Assembly (NCBI GenBank): GCA_026874595.1
Contig: CM049316.1
Span: forward strand, 45,463,695 to 45,527,694
Length of the DNA: 64,000 bases
From: Sipunculus nudus
Taxonomy: Eukaryota; Annelida; Sipuncula; Golfingiida; Sipunculidae
Direction of reading: 5' to 3'
In this document: one piece after another, positions 37,382 through 49,370 of the stretch
Layout of the letters: each line of letters opens with the position of its first letter
Numbering within the stretch: position 1 is the first letter of the stretch
Made by a program: the position numbers and the translations under genes
Notes under the pieces: generated by a model
What the model was told of the DNA's origin: nothing
Databases searched by the model: none
Seen by the model: the letters and a program-made list of their open reading frames with translations, nothing else

Positions 37382-38420
37382 TGCCTATACGACAATGAAA
37401 TTCTAACATCTTTATGCTTGTATTGTCTGTGCGCTGTTTGCATACAGGGATGTATAACAACATACACACCTTCAAATGTACCTTTCTCTACGTTTCATCC
37501 ATTATCCAGCACATTTACAATTAAATAGTATATTAATATTACATAAAAAGCCATTCGATTTTGATATATAATGATACGAGAACAATAGTTTATATGTATA
37601 TCGAGAGATTTATGGGAATTAACAGCTTTTACATATATGTAAATGTAGCCTTCTCGTCTATATAATAAATTGACAATTTAATTTGTTATCTTTTTATAGA
37701 GTAAAAGTACCAATAATACGGGTGAATATCTTCGAATAATTAACTATTCAATAACAGTGATGCTTGTCAATAATTGTAAAAACATGGTTTCTGAGTGACC
37801 GATGATACTGCCATCTAGAGGAAATAGGTTGAATCATTCATAATTCACCTGAGGGATAATTATGTTATGTGCTGAAAATGCAAAAACAAATAATAAAAAA
37901 TAAAGAATACCCTTGATTGCTCACATTATAGAATACTGAATTCATGTTTTATATGATAGAATAATGCTATTTGTTCCAACATGTTATTTTCGATTATTTT
38001 TGGCGGCAAACCTTAGTATGATATAAATTAACTTGAATTCTTGATTTAGTAATTTTGTATTTGTGACTTGTGGGACGGTGTTTTAAGGAGCAAAGAGAAA
38101 CAGATTTGTTTAGTGTAACATATTCTATATCATAGATGTAATCATTGTTTCCCCGAGGCAAGTGGCGACGTGGTTGCATTATCTTGTAAATACTTTAATC
38201 CTACATAAAACATTATATCAAATGATAAATAGTGCCATTTTTTATCAACCGTGAACGTGTTTCAGTTTTAAAAACTTATTAATTACATATGTTACCTCCG
38301 TCCTAACTATGAAAATGACCCCTTTAACAGTTTTTTTTAAATACGGCTTATTCTCTTATGAAACAGTAATACCCTCCTGACCATCAATCCACATGACAAC
38401 GTAACAGGGTCTATGATCTG
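37382..38420. other. AT-rich intergenic stretch upstream of GGCT
   Basis: Nothing with clear structure is visible. Confidence 0.45.
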
Positions 38421-38510
38421 TGTAGACAGTGTCGTAAAGACCGCCCTACGGCAACGATCCCATTTCCGGCAGCTGTCATTTCACTCAGTTTGGGGTAAGT
38501 CTACGGACAC
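38421..38510 (+). promoter_or_regulatory. Putative GGCT promoter / 5' UTR
   Basis: The 90 bp before the start are richer in CpG than the surroundings and contain CATTTCCGGC (38,461-38,470), an ETS-type site in reverse, and CAGCTG (38,470). A GTAAGT donor-like word lies at 38,494-38,499, so an alternative 5' UTR splice is possible. No TATA box is seen. Confidence 0.35.
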
Positions 38511-38636
38511 ATGAAACCTCAGATGAATAGAATGGGGCAGAAATTCTTGTATTTTGCTTATGGCAGCAACTTACTTCGACAGAGAATACAGCTAAGGAAC
38601 CCATCGGCAGTTTTCCAGACGATAGGAAAGCTTGAG
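38511..38636 (+). CDS. GGCT: GGCT exon 1
   Basis: Forty-two codons ending in KLE, then donor GTAACG. It contains the FLYFAYGSNLL nucleotide-loop-like substrate motif that defines the family. Confidence 0.9.
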
Positions 38637-41600
38637 GTAACGAGCTCACTAAATATGTCGAACTTTGAACTTGGCCAGAACCTCCCGGGGGCTGAGCATG
38701 GAGTGATTGACACATTAACTGTTCATGAATGTATTAATAATCAGATCATCCAGATAGTGACGGATACGTTTGTATGTCACGAGATGAGATAAGAATATTT
38801 AAAAAAAAAACGCTGCAAGGTTCATTGTTATTTCATATGTTACCTGCAATTAAGGAAGCTGAAAATCACTATCGTTAATTATTTAATTATGGCCTATTTA
38901 ATTTTAATAGAAATAAAAGCACTGGAATGAAACAGTTGCTAAATAAATATTTAAGAGATTTGGCATATGTTTTTAGTAAGCCAGTTCCACATTTGATTTC
39001 AAAAGAACATGTAGTCTGGTTAAAACATTGAACTATAGGCAATCATCAATTTTATGTGTTATTTCTTAAGTACTGGAAAGGAATTTAAAATAATCTGAAA
39101 ATTAATAATCTGATATACCCACTTTAATCAGGATTTTGTACATCATATTCAACAGATACATGTCTTACTTATCTTAATTACTGATTGCTATATAAAATAA
39201 GAAACTGACAAAGGTAATTTAACTGATTTGGTGTTGTGACATCTGCAAAAGGCTTTGTGAAAAATTGGGTTACTCAGTTGAAATTAAATCACATGTATGA
39301 CATTGTTCATTGGCATGCATCATTATATCTGTGAGTTTAGTTTGATACTGTAAAATTATCACATACATATACAACAAGGTCATCACAACATTCATTTTAA
39401 TTACCTAGAATTGGTGCTGCAGGTAGTCAGACTTTCTTTTTCACAGAAATTAAGCTATGGAATTCTTTGCCTGTTGACAGTCTAAAAAATACTAAATGAA
39501 AACCATTAATATGTGTTTATTTTAACTTCATAAAAACAACAACTGTAATATGACTATATGCCAATCATTCCAGGTTTTTTTTAGCTCAGCTGACTGTAAG
39601 TCAACTGAGGTATAGGAATGGTGCTATGTCTCTCGTCCGGCCGGCCATGCAGTGGTACGTTAGCCATACCCAGTCGTACCTGCTGGTCCTAGAAACTTCT
39701 AAGTGAACATCCAGGGAGGTCAATAAAAATCTCCTTGGAAACCTGAAATTAGGTCAGTGAGACTGAGACCTATATACTCCGAGCTATGGGGCTTGAAAGT
39801 CCCCCCAGAATAATAAAAAAAATTTATACAAAGCCTCCAACATCTTGATAATTAATGTATTATGTAGTGTCATGAATCTTGCCTTGAAATATTGACAGTG
39901 ACTAGTTATGTCAGTTCCCAAAAAGTAGTGGCACCACTTGTATTTTTATTTTATTTTAACAAATATTTTTTCTATTATTTTTACTATAAAATGACAACAA
40001 TCATGTCAGTTTCACAGCATTGATTACATCTAGTGTCCCAAAACCTTGATTGTTTATTGATCACAAGTGCATGCCATATTGTAATCACCCTGTCTGTCTG
40101 TCTGTTCATCTGTCTAGCTGTCTATACATCCATCCACACAAATTATTTTCAGATGATAACCAAGGTTGGATTGACACATGGATTTTTAACTTGACGTACA
40201 TATGGCCCACCACTAAAGCAATAACCTGTATGATTTTTGGGTCATGAGGTCAAAGGTCAAGGTCTTATTTGAAAATATTATGGCTGCATTGTAAGCCAAG
40301 TTTTGCATCCTAAACTTTCCATCTTTGGCATTTAGCTGACTTGCCTGTATGGGTAGAGAATAAATGAATTTGGGTCACAAGGTCAAAAGGTCAAAGGGGC
40401 CATCTGTTCACAAATTAGTTTTCAGATGATAACTCCAGTTAAGTTTGACATATTGGTTTCAAATTTAACTTATATATGGCTTACCACTTAAGTGAGAACC
40501 TTGTCAAGTTTGGGGTTACAGGACCCATTTCTTTAAAAAGAATGTGTATTCATTTCAAGTCAAACTTTTCATCACATACCTTCCATCTTCAAGATATAGC
40601 CCCCACTGCCAATAGGGGAAGATTCTTTTCCATTTTTGGGTCAAAGGTAAAGGTCACAGGGCCCGTCCATTCACAAATTAGTGTATGGATGATTTTCTGC
40701 TTTGGATAGACAGGTTGGCTTCAAACTTTATTTATTAATGACCCACCACTAAAGTAAGAACCATTTTGATTTTCATGGTCCAGAGGTCAAAGGTGAAGGT
40801 CACAGGAACCACATCTTTAAAAAGATTGTCGATGCACTGTAAATCAAACTTTTCATCCCAAACTTTCCATCTTTCACACATGGCTTACTTACCCAAAGTG
40901 AGGAAATCTGTAGATTTTGAGGTTACCTGGTCAGAGGTCAATGTCACTGGACCCACCTTTTTTTTAAAAGATTGTTACAATAATCTTAATGCTGCAAGTT
41001 CAAGGATAATAAGTTCTAAGATTTTTTGGTCACAAAGTCATTGATTAAGGTCACAGGACTGTCATTCTGAAAAAAATTCTTTAAAAAATATCCTTATATT
41101 CAGCTGAGCATTGAGACTCATGGGTCCCAATAATTAATTTACTCTTAAAGTCAAGGGTTTTACATGCACTTTTCATTAATGTTTTCATTGAGACTGAGTG
41201 ATAATTATAAGTTTTTTTGATAATTTTCCTCTTATCTTCATTCACTCCAGAATCTACTTCTGAGTATCTTTTATCATATTATTTTTTTTTACAAGTTAAA
41301 TATAATTATAATTGTGGTCTATAATTTTGTGATTACAAGTCAAATTGTCATTCTTGAGATTTTGTATTACAAACAGTGATATTTCTTTCTAGTGAGTGAT
41401 AACTAGTTTTAAGTTTTTATATTTGTACTACTTATTCAAATGTAGTTCTGAATGTACTTCTGAGTCTTTGGTCAACTTTCTTTTTTATATTTTTATTTCT
41501 TAGCTTGATTAATCCAGTTGTAGTCAGTGAAATTTTAGTCTGTAAACAACAAATCAATATATATATATACCATATACATATATCATATATATATATATAT

Positions 41601-44600
41601 ATACCGGTATATATATATTAATTTATGAATTACGTGTAATCATAATACTGCTGATGATATTATATATGGTTTCCCATATCCATGCAATTTTTCATGTACC
41701 TATCTGGTCAAGGGTAAAGGTATATGGTCTACATTGATAGATTATGTATCATTGTCATTTTTAATTTGATCCTTGCATTTTATCTTGTCAGCTATATGGA
41801 CCACTATTAAAATAAGTTTTCTTTTACAGTTTTAAGTGCTATCCAAGGTACATGTGAAATATGTGTTAACTATGTCATTGTATTAGCTTATGTATATGCC
41901 GATTGCCTGAATAAATACAATCTATTTATCTATAACTATCTATGGAAGATTCTGATAGGTAAAGCCAAACATCCATGTGTGCATAGTACTACACACTGGT
42001 AAATTGATGTGGATTATTAATACTTTCTGTTTTTGGTAAACCTTTTCCTGTGGGAGACTGTACATGGTAAAGATTAACTGTAAGTATAAAAGTTTCTTTC
42101 TTTAATTATATAGTTAATACATATAAATCAGTTTTATTTAGTTTGTATGATCATATGCAGGGCAAGTACACTTTGCACTTCTCACCATAACCTACACAAC
42201 CTGGGGGTTAAGCTGGGTTTTGACAGTCATTCATGTGTAACTTAATGTAACTTCATGTTATTATGTTAAGCATGGTTCTGGCTTATCAGTTATTGTAAAT
42301 ATATATTTTGTATTTTCAGGGTTATAAGCTAACTTTTAATTGGAACAGCCCTCCCTGGCATGGTGCAGTGGCTGATGTGGTGGAGGCTCCTGGACACCAC
42401 GTGTGGGGTGTGGTGTGGGAACTGGATGTAGAGCACATAGAAACTTTGGACCGGTGAGCAGTTATAGTATATGTGATACAGTAAAAAATATCTTAAAATT
42501 TCTTGCAGAAGCTATGACTTGTGATAGGAAATAAATTCAAACTTGAAGTGCGATTAATGTAAGTCTTATGATTATAACTGCATACCATGTTTTCCTATCA
42601 AGCTCTCCTATGTTGTGCTCAATGACAAACTAAAAAAGAACACAGGGGGGTCCAGGATTCAGGAAAATGGGGGGTCCAACCCAGGAGGACTCATAAAATT
42701 CCTAAAGAAAAAGTTCCCCCGGTCTGGGAAAGAGGGGGGGGGGGGGTCCCAGCTGTAAAATTTGGGTTGAAACCTCTATAAAAAGGTTGCAGTGACAGGA
42801 AAAGGAGGGTGGAGGGGGGGGGGGGTCCGGACCCCCTGGATCCGCTTCTGGATCTGCTTCTGGAACAGGTTCACTTTGTGAGTTTGGTGTACCGCCTTGT
42901 GGTCACATTAAAACTATTGCTCTTTGTTATGTTTATGATAAAACATACATAGTGCCTAAGTTGTTGTTCCTTGAGCACAACTCCTTGACTCGGCCACCAG
43001 AAAGGCTAAAGTGAGAAATTAATGCTTGCCCTAATACCTGAATGAAGCAGTCACGACCTGTGTAACAGATGTATAATTTAAATTATAATTATATAAAGGT
43101 GATCCAGATATCCTCTAAAATTTAATGGTTTGTTTCTTGGGTGTTACCCAAACATTCCACACATTTCTTTTAAAAATTCTGTTCATATCCTTTTGCTAAT
43201 ATCAAATATCAAAGTTGCCAACAGACAAACAATGAACCAAGGGGAAAACATAAATATTATTAATAAAAATTTTAGCAAAGTTTAACATATTTTTGTCCAG
43301 GTTGGATTGACCTGTACTGGTAACCACAGATCTTTCATTGACAGCATTGTGCATGGTCAGGCACTTTGCCATATTATTGCATTTCCCCTTTTCTGGCACA
43401 CGTCTAATTAAAGCTGTTCTTTGAGTTTGCATGTTCCCAGTGTTGGAGGTCAAATACCAGAATATCTTCTTTAAAGCTGCATCAAAATTGTTGTCCTTAG
43501 TGTAGATCACCTGATAATGTGCTAAACTTCACAGAATCTGCAAACTGATTTTTGCAGAAAGCAAGTTCTTTGCAGGTAATTTTCTTCAAATTTCTGTAAT
43601 TTCTGCTAGGAATTTTGCAGTATCACTGCTATATACATTATAATTGACGGTAGTTGCACTGGACTTTTTACCATACTCTTCTGTATACGCATGTTTTTAG
43701 TGTTGAACTGTCAGGAATAATGCAAAGTGTGTCCTAAGAGGGTGGGGGACCACTTTACAGAAAGTTTGATTGTATACCGCGGCAGAGAGCAGTTTGTTCC
43801 TCTAAATCAGGGCCTCAGGCCCTCTGTATCTTTTCATTTTCTGAAACTGAAAGAGTCAGGGGCATTACAAAATGTTTAGTTGTTCCCAGAGCATCAAAAA
43901 CAAATTTATTTATTAATAAAATTATGTTAATAAGGGTTTGAAATAAACTTTTATTTCATCCATTGCTTACTTATTTGCAAATCCGACTTTGCTACGGCAA
44001 AAATCTTTGTGCAGGACTCCAGGGAATATTATATATCTAAAAGTTATAAATAAAGTTCACTGCAGGAGTACATGGATATATTAGGTCCTGCAATTTGGCT
44101 GAACGGGGTGAGGGTGTGTGGTCTTAATTGAGTACGTCACCAGTTTCGGGGTTGGGGATTGTGCAATCAATCCCAGAATTACCCATCTCCCTCGGACCAA
44201 TCAGATTGGTTGCTCATGTCACGTGATGTCACCCAATTTCACAGGGGCTTGCTCAAGTCCATTCATTCTCTACTGCGATCACTGACGAAATAACATCATC
44301 TTCTTGAGAAAACCCACTGCCACCCCATCAGCCGCCTTTCCCTTTTCATATCCTTTCTTTCGGTTTCTGTCCCCACCAAAGGGACTCATTAGTGCAAATA
44401 TCACTTAACAATTAAAGCATAACTTGTATCATGCTTATCCTATATATGATCTGATTTTTGGACTTGTCTCTGTTATATGTTTGTATATATGCTTTGGATT
44501 ATAATGCTTGGTATCAACACACAATCCTATTTGTCTTCATCAACTATTATATATCTTAGATAGGTTACATAAAGTGTATGGTATATATCTTGGATCGTCA

Positions 44601-45936
44601 CAATGTATCATACTAATGTTATTCGTCATTATTAAATGACAATTTTTAATCAATATCTGTGTTGTGTTTTCTTGGAGTGCCTGCACAAATTATCTTTAGG
44701 CATTCCTGTGTATTTCAATGGCCTGTTCCACAAAATATGCACCAGTCCCGAGTTATCTATTAATATTAACACAGGTCAGCTTGTCTTTGTTATTAAGCAC
44801 TGTCTATCACATTTGGGATGAAACTAAACCTTGTCCTCAAGTGCAAAATAATGAATGTGTAGGCTAACCTAGTGTTCATAATACAAGCAATATTTGGTAT
44901 TTTTATATTCCCATCTATGATGGGACACATTATTGTATACCCACTGTCCTTCACACATCTGTCTGTCTGCAGTCTGTCCATTCACTTTCGCTTTGATGGA
45001 TTTTCACAAAAAGAATCATAACTACTTACCAATACATTATCTCACCCAAGTTAGACTATGGGCAAAATCTGTTATGGAATAAGAGATGGCATATTTGTTA
45101 AAGGAATGAAAATCAGTGTTTAACTCGGTGCACTCAGACAGAGCCAGGATCAATGGATTCTTTACTTTATAGACTCAAATGATTTTACTGATGGATTATG
45201 GATTACAAGGCATCTGTTCATCAGAAATCCATGCATATTTAATGAGGTCAGAGGTCAATAGGCTACTTTGTGGTGTTGACGCGGTAACTTACCAGGAATA
45301 TTTTGAAAAACTGAACAGAAATACCAATTAATATAACATCTTGCCTAAGTTATTTAATGCATATTCGATGAGGTCAGAAGTCACCAGACTTTGGTGGCAC
45401 CATGATGACTTACCAACAATCTGACTGATTTAAATAAATCTCATAATGAATATTATGAGAATACAGTTTCTCACCTGAATTTCATTCTCAACAAACTCAC
45501 GCATATCACATGAGGTCAGAAGTCACAAGATATCTGATGAAAGTATTGTGCATCATTTGCTGTGCTCTTGTTTATCTTTTCATATATTTTCCATCTGTCA
45601 TATACGGTTATATAGTATTTTTCTCTTGTGAGATTAAATATTCATATTTTTTTCTTATTCAGACAAGAAGATGTACACAATGGTATTTACAAACCAATAG
45701 AAATCACAGTCACCTCACCAGATGTTAAGTCAATGAGATGTCGCTGTTACCAACAGACACTTGACCAAACGTCCTCCAAATTACCGTCACATTATTACCG
45801 TAAAGTCATCATAGACGGAGCACAACAAAATAAGCTCCCTGCAGAGTATATTGAAGGCTTGAAGAAGATTCCTGTGAATGACTATCAGGGGACGTGTGAA
45901 TTATATGATAGTGTCATGAAGTTGTTAGACCAGTGA
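38511..45936 (+). CDS. GGCT: Gamma-glutamylcyclotransferase, complete three-exon gene
   Basis: Cytosolic enzyme of glutathione breakdown: it cleaves gamma-glutamyl amino acids to 5-oxoproline and the free amino acid. Exons are 38,511-38,636, 42,320-42,453 and 45,663-45,936, joined in phases 0 and 2 with GT-AG introns, giving 177 residues (human GGCT has 188). The substrate loop YGSNL is at residues 17-21, followed by RNPSAVF. A WHGAVADV strand and HVWGVVWELD are in exon 2. The catalytic glutamate is E89 in LDRQED, next to the exon 2/3 junction and matching human Glu98. YYRKVIIDGAQQNKLP.EYI in exon 3 is the conserved C-terminal helix region. Three in-frame ATGs occur; Met8 (38,532) has the best context (A at -3, G at +4), so the product may be 170 residues. 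The last 10-15 residues are shorter than in vertebrates. It converges with the GST gene at 52-60 kb. Confidence 0.93.
39733..39970 (+). repeat. Dispersed copy of the 330-bp satellite found at 47.0-48.8 kb
   Basis: AATCTCCTTGGAAACCTGAA, TTAGGTC, GAGCTATGGGGC, CCCCCCAGAATAAT and a GTGGCACCACTTGTATTTTT end match, in order, the units of the downstream array. Confidence 0.7.
40130..41060 (+). repeat. Imperfect tandem repeat of about 265 bp carrying AGGTCA direct repeats
   Basis: CACAAATTA-x-TTTTCAGATGAT starts recur near 40,137, 40,409 and 40,670, with further partial units to about 41,060. Each unit has GGCCCACCACTAAAG-like sequence followed by AGGTCAAAGGTCA or a near copy (40,247; 40,380; 40,639; 40,783; 40,934), then TTTCCATCTTT. 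The 77- and 92-codon frames here are repeat translations. Confidence 0.75.
42320..42453 (+). CDS. GGCT: GGCT exon 2
   Basis: It follows acceptor TATTTTCAG and starts GYKLTFNWNSPPWHG. It ends in LD plus two bases (CG) before donor GTGAGC. It is too short to appear as a long open frame by itself. Confidence 0.9.
42644..42850 (+). mobile_element. GGATCCGC-ended MITE, copy 1 (left end worn)
   Basis: It shares GGGGTCCAACCCAGGAGGACT, a CTGGGAAAGAGGGGG block and CGGACCCCCTGGATCCGCTTCTG with copies at 46,819 and 49,674. The left inverted end is degraded here. Confidence 0.7.
44100..44330. promoter_or_regulatory. CCAAT / CACGTG cluster in GGCT intron 2
   Basis: CCAATCAGATTGG (44,197-44,209) is a perfect palindrome holding two opposed CCAAT boxes. 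TCACGTGA (44,219-44,226) follows after 9 bp, with another CCAAT at 44,233. Such packed NF-Y and bHLH-ZIP sites are promoter- or enhancer-like. Whether it is active, or part of an unrecognised repeat, is open. Confidence 0.4.
45240..45525 (+). repeat. Three-unit tandem with GAGGTCAGA(A/G)GTCA
   Basis: GCATAT(T/C)...ATGAGGTCAGA units recur near 45,243, 45,370 and 45,510, spaced about 130-140 bp. Confidence 0.6.
45663..45936 (+). CDS. GGCT: GGCT exon 3
   Basis: It follows a T-rich tract and acceptor TTATTCAG. The first base completes Arg87, then QEDVHNGIYKPIEI through SVMKLLDQ and TGA (45,934-45,936). It carries the catalytic Glu89. Confidence 0.92.
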
Positions 45937-46265
45937 ATTCAGAATAGCTGAATACAAGGGTACTTTCATATTTAATTTTCAATTTTCAAAATTGCATTTA
46001 CAGTAGAGCCATATTTTTGTGAATACTGATTATCCAAAATTTCAATTATATGAATTTAAATTTAAGAATGTTAGCTATGGCTGATTTATGGATAAAGAAA
46101 AATTGAGCTATACAATTTAGGCTATACATATCTGTTACATAATGAAAATTGAGTTTTGTTTCTACTCAATATTTGCCTGATATGGCAAAACCAAGCAAAC
46201 TACACTATCATCAGGTTTTTTTTACTAATAATTACCAGAGTTTCATTCAGGGATTTATGATATTT
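45937..46265 (+). other. Probable GGCT 3' UTR and downstream AT-rich sequence
   Basis: The 3' UTR should begin after the TGA at 45,934-45,936. No canonical AATAAA was located with confidence, so the transcript end is not placed. Confidence 0.4.
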
Positions 46266-46814
46266 ATAATATATTCTATTATGTTCTTCTTGTGCAACAG
46301 TGTTTAAGCCACCTAACTGGAATGGTTATGTTAAAAAGATGGTATTTATGCAGATTTTAGTGTTAGAGATTCTCTGTGTACACCATTAGGAATTTTTACA
46401 TTTTCTTTAAGTTTAGTTTTAATGAGCGAATATATAAAATTTATGAAATATTAGGTGTCGGCCATTCCCAGTTCTTAAATTCAATGAAAGTCACCTTACA
46501 GCTGGCAAATGGCCTCCATATATTAACATTTTCCTATGGCTATTGTGTGGAAATATGATATTTTTTAATATATTCTATTATGTTCTTCTTGTTCAACAGT
46601 GTTTTAGCCATCTAACCAGGATGGTATTGGCAGATAGTTGGTCATTATGCAGATTTTAGTGGTTAGAGATTCTTTGTACACTATTAAGAATTTGTTTATT
46701 TCTTTAAGTATAGTTTTAATGAGCAAATATATAAAATATGAAATGTTAAGTGTCAGCAATGCACAATGAAAATCACCTACCAGTTGGCACATGGCCGCCA
46801 TATATTAACATTTT
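46266..46814. repeat. Tandem duplication, unit about 265-300 bp
   Basis: ATATTCTATTATGTTCTTCT, CAACAGTGTTT, GCAGATTTTAGTG, AGTTTTAATGAGC and ATATATTAACATTTTC occur in the same order at 46,266-46,530 and again at 46,567-46,814. The two differ by substitutions and small indels. Confidence 0.85.
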
Positions 46815-46818
46815 CAAT

Positions 46819-47006
46819 TGGCGGATCTAGGATTTAGGAAAAAGGGGGGCCAACCCAGGAGGACTAATGACAAAGCCTAAAAAAGATCCCCAAGTCTGGA
46901 AAAGGGGGTTCTATGCTGCAAAAATTGGTCTGAAACCCTTGGAAAAAAAATTGCAGCAGCTGAAAAAGGGGGGGCATGGGGTCTGGACACCACCTGGATC
47001 CACTTC
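46819..47006 (+). mobile_element. GGATCCGC-ended MITE, copy 2
   Basis: It starts GCGGATCTAGGATTTAGG and ends CACCTGGATCCACTTC, with the family's CCAACCCAGGAGGACTAATG interior. It sits between the 300-bp duplication and the satellite. Confidence 0.75.
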
Positions 47007-47019
47007 TATTTTGAGAGGA

Positions 47020-48775
47020 CCATGAAAAATCTCCTTGGAAACCAGAAATTAGGTCTCTGTTACCCATATTCTTTGAGCTATGGGGCCCCAAAGTACCCCC
47101 CAGAATAGTCAAAAATTTCATACAAAATCTTCAATATCTCATTAACTACATCACTGATGGTCATGATTTTTGGCATACATATTGATCATGAGACGTTCCA
47201 TCAGTTCCTGCAGGCTGGTGGTGCCACCTTTATTTTTCGATTTTTTACTAATTTTTTTCTCTATTTTTGAGACCTTTAAAAATGTAAACATATGTTAACA
47301 GTGCACAAATCTTAAAGACTGGACCTAGAATCTTTATTCTTGACACACTGAGAGACCTATAAAAAGTCCCCATGGAAACCAGAAATTACGTCTCTGTTAC
47401 CCATATCCTTTGAGCTATGGGGCCCCAAAATACACCCAAGAATAGTCAACAATTTTATACAAAAACTTCAATATCTCATTAACTACATCACCGATGGTCA
47501 TGATTTTATGCGTACATATTGTTGTTTCATTAGTTTCTTCACACTGGTAGTGCCACGTATTTTTCGATTTTTTTATGAATTGTTTTCTCTATTTTTGAGA
47601 CCATTAATGTGAACATCTGTTATCAGGGCACAAATCGTAAAGACTGGACCTCGAATCTTCATTCTTCACACAGTGAGAGACCTATGAAAAGTCTTCATGG
47701 AAACCTGAAATAAGGTCTTTGTTACCCATATCCTTTCAGCATTGGGGGGCTCCCAATTACCCCCCAGAATAATGGAAAATTTGAAAAAAAAAAAAAAATA
47801 CTGCAACATCTCAATAACTACAACACTGATGGTCAAGATTTTTGGCATACCTATTGATCAAGAGGTGTTCCTTCAGTTCCTGCAGACTGGTGGCGCCACC
47901 TGTATTTTTTTTCAAATTTTCACAATTTTTTTTCTCTCTATTTTTGAGACCTCTTCATTCTTGCCACACAGGGAGACCTGAAATTTGGTCTCTGTTATGC
48001 TGTATGGCTCCAAAATACCCCCCTGAATAATGAAAAATTTGATACAAAAACTGCAGTATCTCATTAACTACAACACTGATGGTCATGATTTTTGGCATAC
48101 ATATTGATCATGAGGTGTTCCATCAGTTTCTGCAGACTGGGTGCGCCATCTTTATTTTTTTTTTCAAATGTTTACGAATTTTTTTCTCTATTTTTGAGAC
48201 CTTTAAAGATGTATTTATTTGTCAACAGGGTACAAATCATAACAACTGGACCTAGAATCTTCATTCTTGTCATGCAAGGAGGCCTATGAAAAGTTTCTGT
48301 GGAAGCCTTAAATAAGGTCTCTTTTTTTCCCATATTCTTCAACCTATAGGACTCCGAAGTATCCCTCAGAATAATGGACAATTTGATACAAAAACTGAAG
48401 TATCTGAACAACTAATGCAGAGATCACCATGGTTCTTTGCATGGATATTGATTATAGAGTGTTTCATCAGTTTCTGCAGACTGGTGGTGCAACCTATATT
48501 TTATTCAATTTTTCGAATTTTTTTCTCTATGTTTGAGACCTTTAAGGATGCTGTCATCTGTTAACGTGGCACAAATTGTAACAACTGGACCTAGAATCTT
48601 CATTCTTGTCATGCAAGGAGGCTCATGAAAAGTGTCTGTGGAAACCTGAAATTAGGTCTCTGTTACCCATATCCTTCAAACTAAAGGACTCCGAAGTAAA
48701 GTATGCCTAAGAATAATGGAAGATTTGATACAAAAGCTTAAGTATCTGAAGAACTAATGCAAAATGAAGAAAGGT
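47020..48775 (+). repeat. Satellite array, about six units of about 320-335 bp
   Basis: Units start near 47,026, 47,356, 47,687, 47,970 (shortened), 48,289 and 48,627. Each reads GGAAACC(A/T)GAAAT-AGGTCTCTGTTACCCATAT, then CCCCCCAGAATAAT, ATCTCATTAACTAC, GATGGTCATGATTTTTGGCA, CTGGTGG(T/C)GCCACC and CTCTATTTTTGAGACC. Many frames across it are repeat artefacts. Confidence 0.9.
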
Positions 48776-49370
48776 CTTGCTGAAAGCCTGCGAGTCATGT
48801 AAGGTTTGGTTAAGTTTCCTTCGAAGTCTCAATCATGGTTATGGCCAGTATGTCATGGTCACCTAAATACTGTGTGAGCTTCTCTTTAAAATATTATTGT
48901 AACAGTTTGAAATCAAATGAGGCACTGGGGTATAAAACAAAAAGTCTGTCTCTTATGCCTGAAAAGGTCAGCATAAAAAGATTGAATAAAATCATGGAGA
49001 TTTAATGTATGTATTGCTTTGAAAATTGCTTAATTGCTATTCAAGTTGGTCCTTGATGCGGTTATATCCAATTTTTGAGACGTGGTGCCGCCTACAGTTT
49101 CGATTTCATTCCAGTCCATAATTATTTTCGATTTCGAAAAAATCGGAAATGATAAGTTAGGTGTCAGATCTCATCACATATATTTTACACGGATTTGATT
49201 AAAAATGAATAAAAGTTCACCCAAGTAAATTCTATTCCTGTTATGCAAAGTTTATACATGGTCAATAATGGGTCCTTTTTTTATTTATTGGCATCAACAG
49301 CTGTACCACTAAATATTAACTTATTTATTTTACATGGATTGTACAAATAGTTATCATAACTAATCGCGGC
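48776..49370. other. Noncoding stretch after the satellite
   Basis: AT-rich; a palindromic TTTCGAAAAAATCGG-like spot lies near 49,130. No gene or bounded repeat is supported. Confidence 0.4.

Larger units (their letters stand above)
38637..42319 (+). other. GGCT intron 1
   Basis: A 3.7-kb intron with GT-AG ends. It contains a dispersed copy of the 330-bp satellite (39,733-39,970), a TAGCTCAGCTGACTGTAAGT-type interspersed repeat (about 39,580-39,660) and an AGGTCA-bearing tandem array (about 40,130-41,060). A CA/TA-rich patch lies near 41,560-41,620. The rest is AT-rich. Confidence 0.85.
42454..45662 (+). other. GGCT intron 2
   Basis: A 3.2-kb intron from donor GTGAGC to acceptor CAG. It contains the GGATCCGC MITE (42,644-42,850), an unidentified antisense 102-codon frame (43,202-43,510), a CCAAT/E-box cluster (44,197-44,226) and a short AGGTCAGA tandem (45,240-45,525). 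Confidence 0.85.

Noticed and set aside
37140-37475. Ser-Leu-rich and Arg-Glu-rich frames
   Set aside because: They are produced by the GA microsatellite.
38494-38499. GTAAGT just before the GGCT start as evidence for a different first exon
   Set aside because: The coding exon after it is intact with its own start codons and donor. The word may be chance or a 5' UTR variant only.
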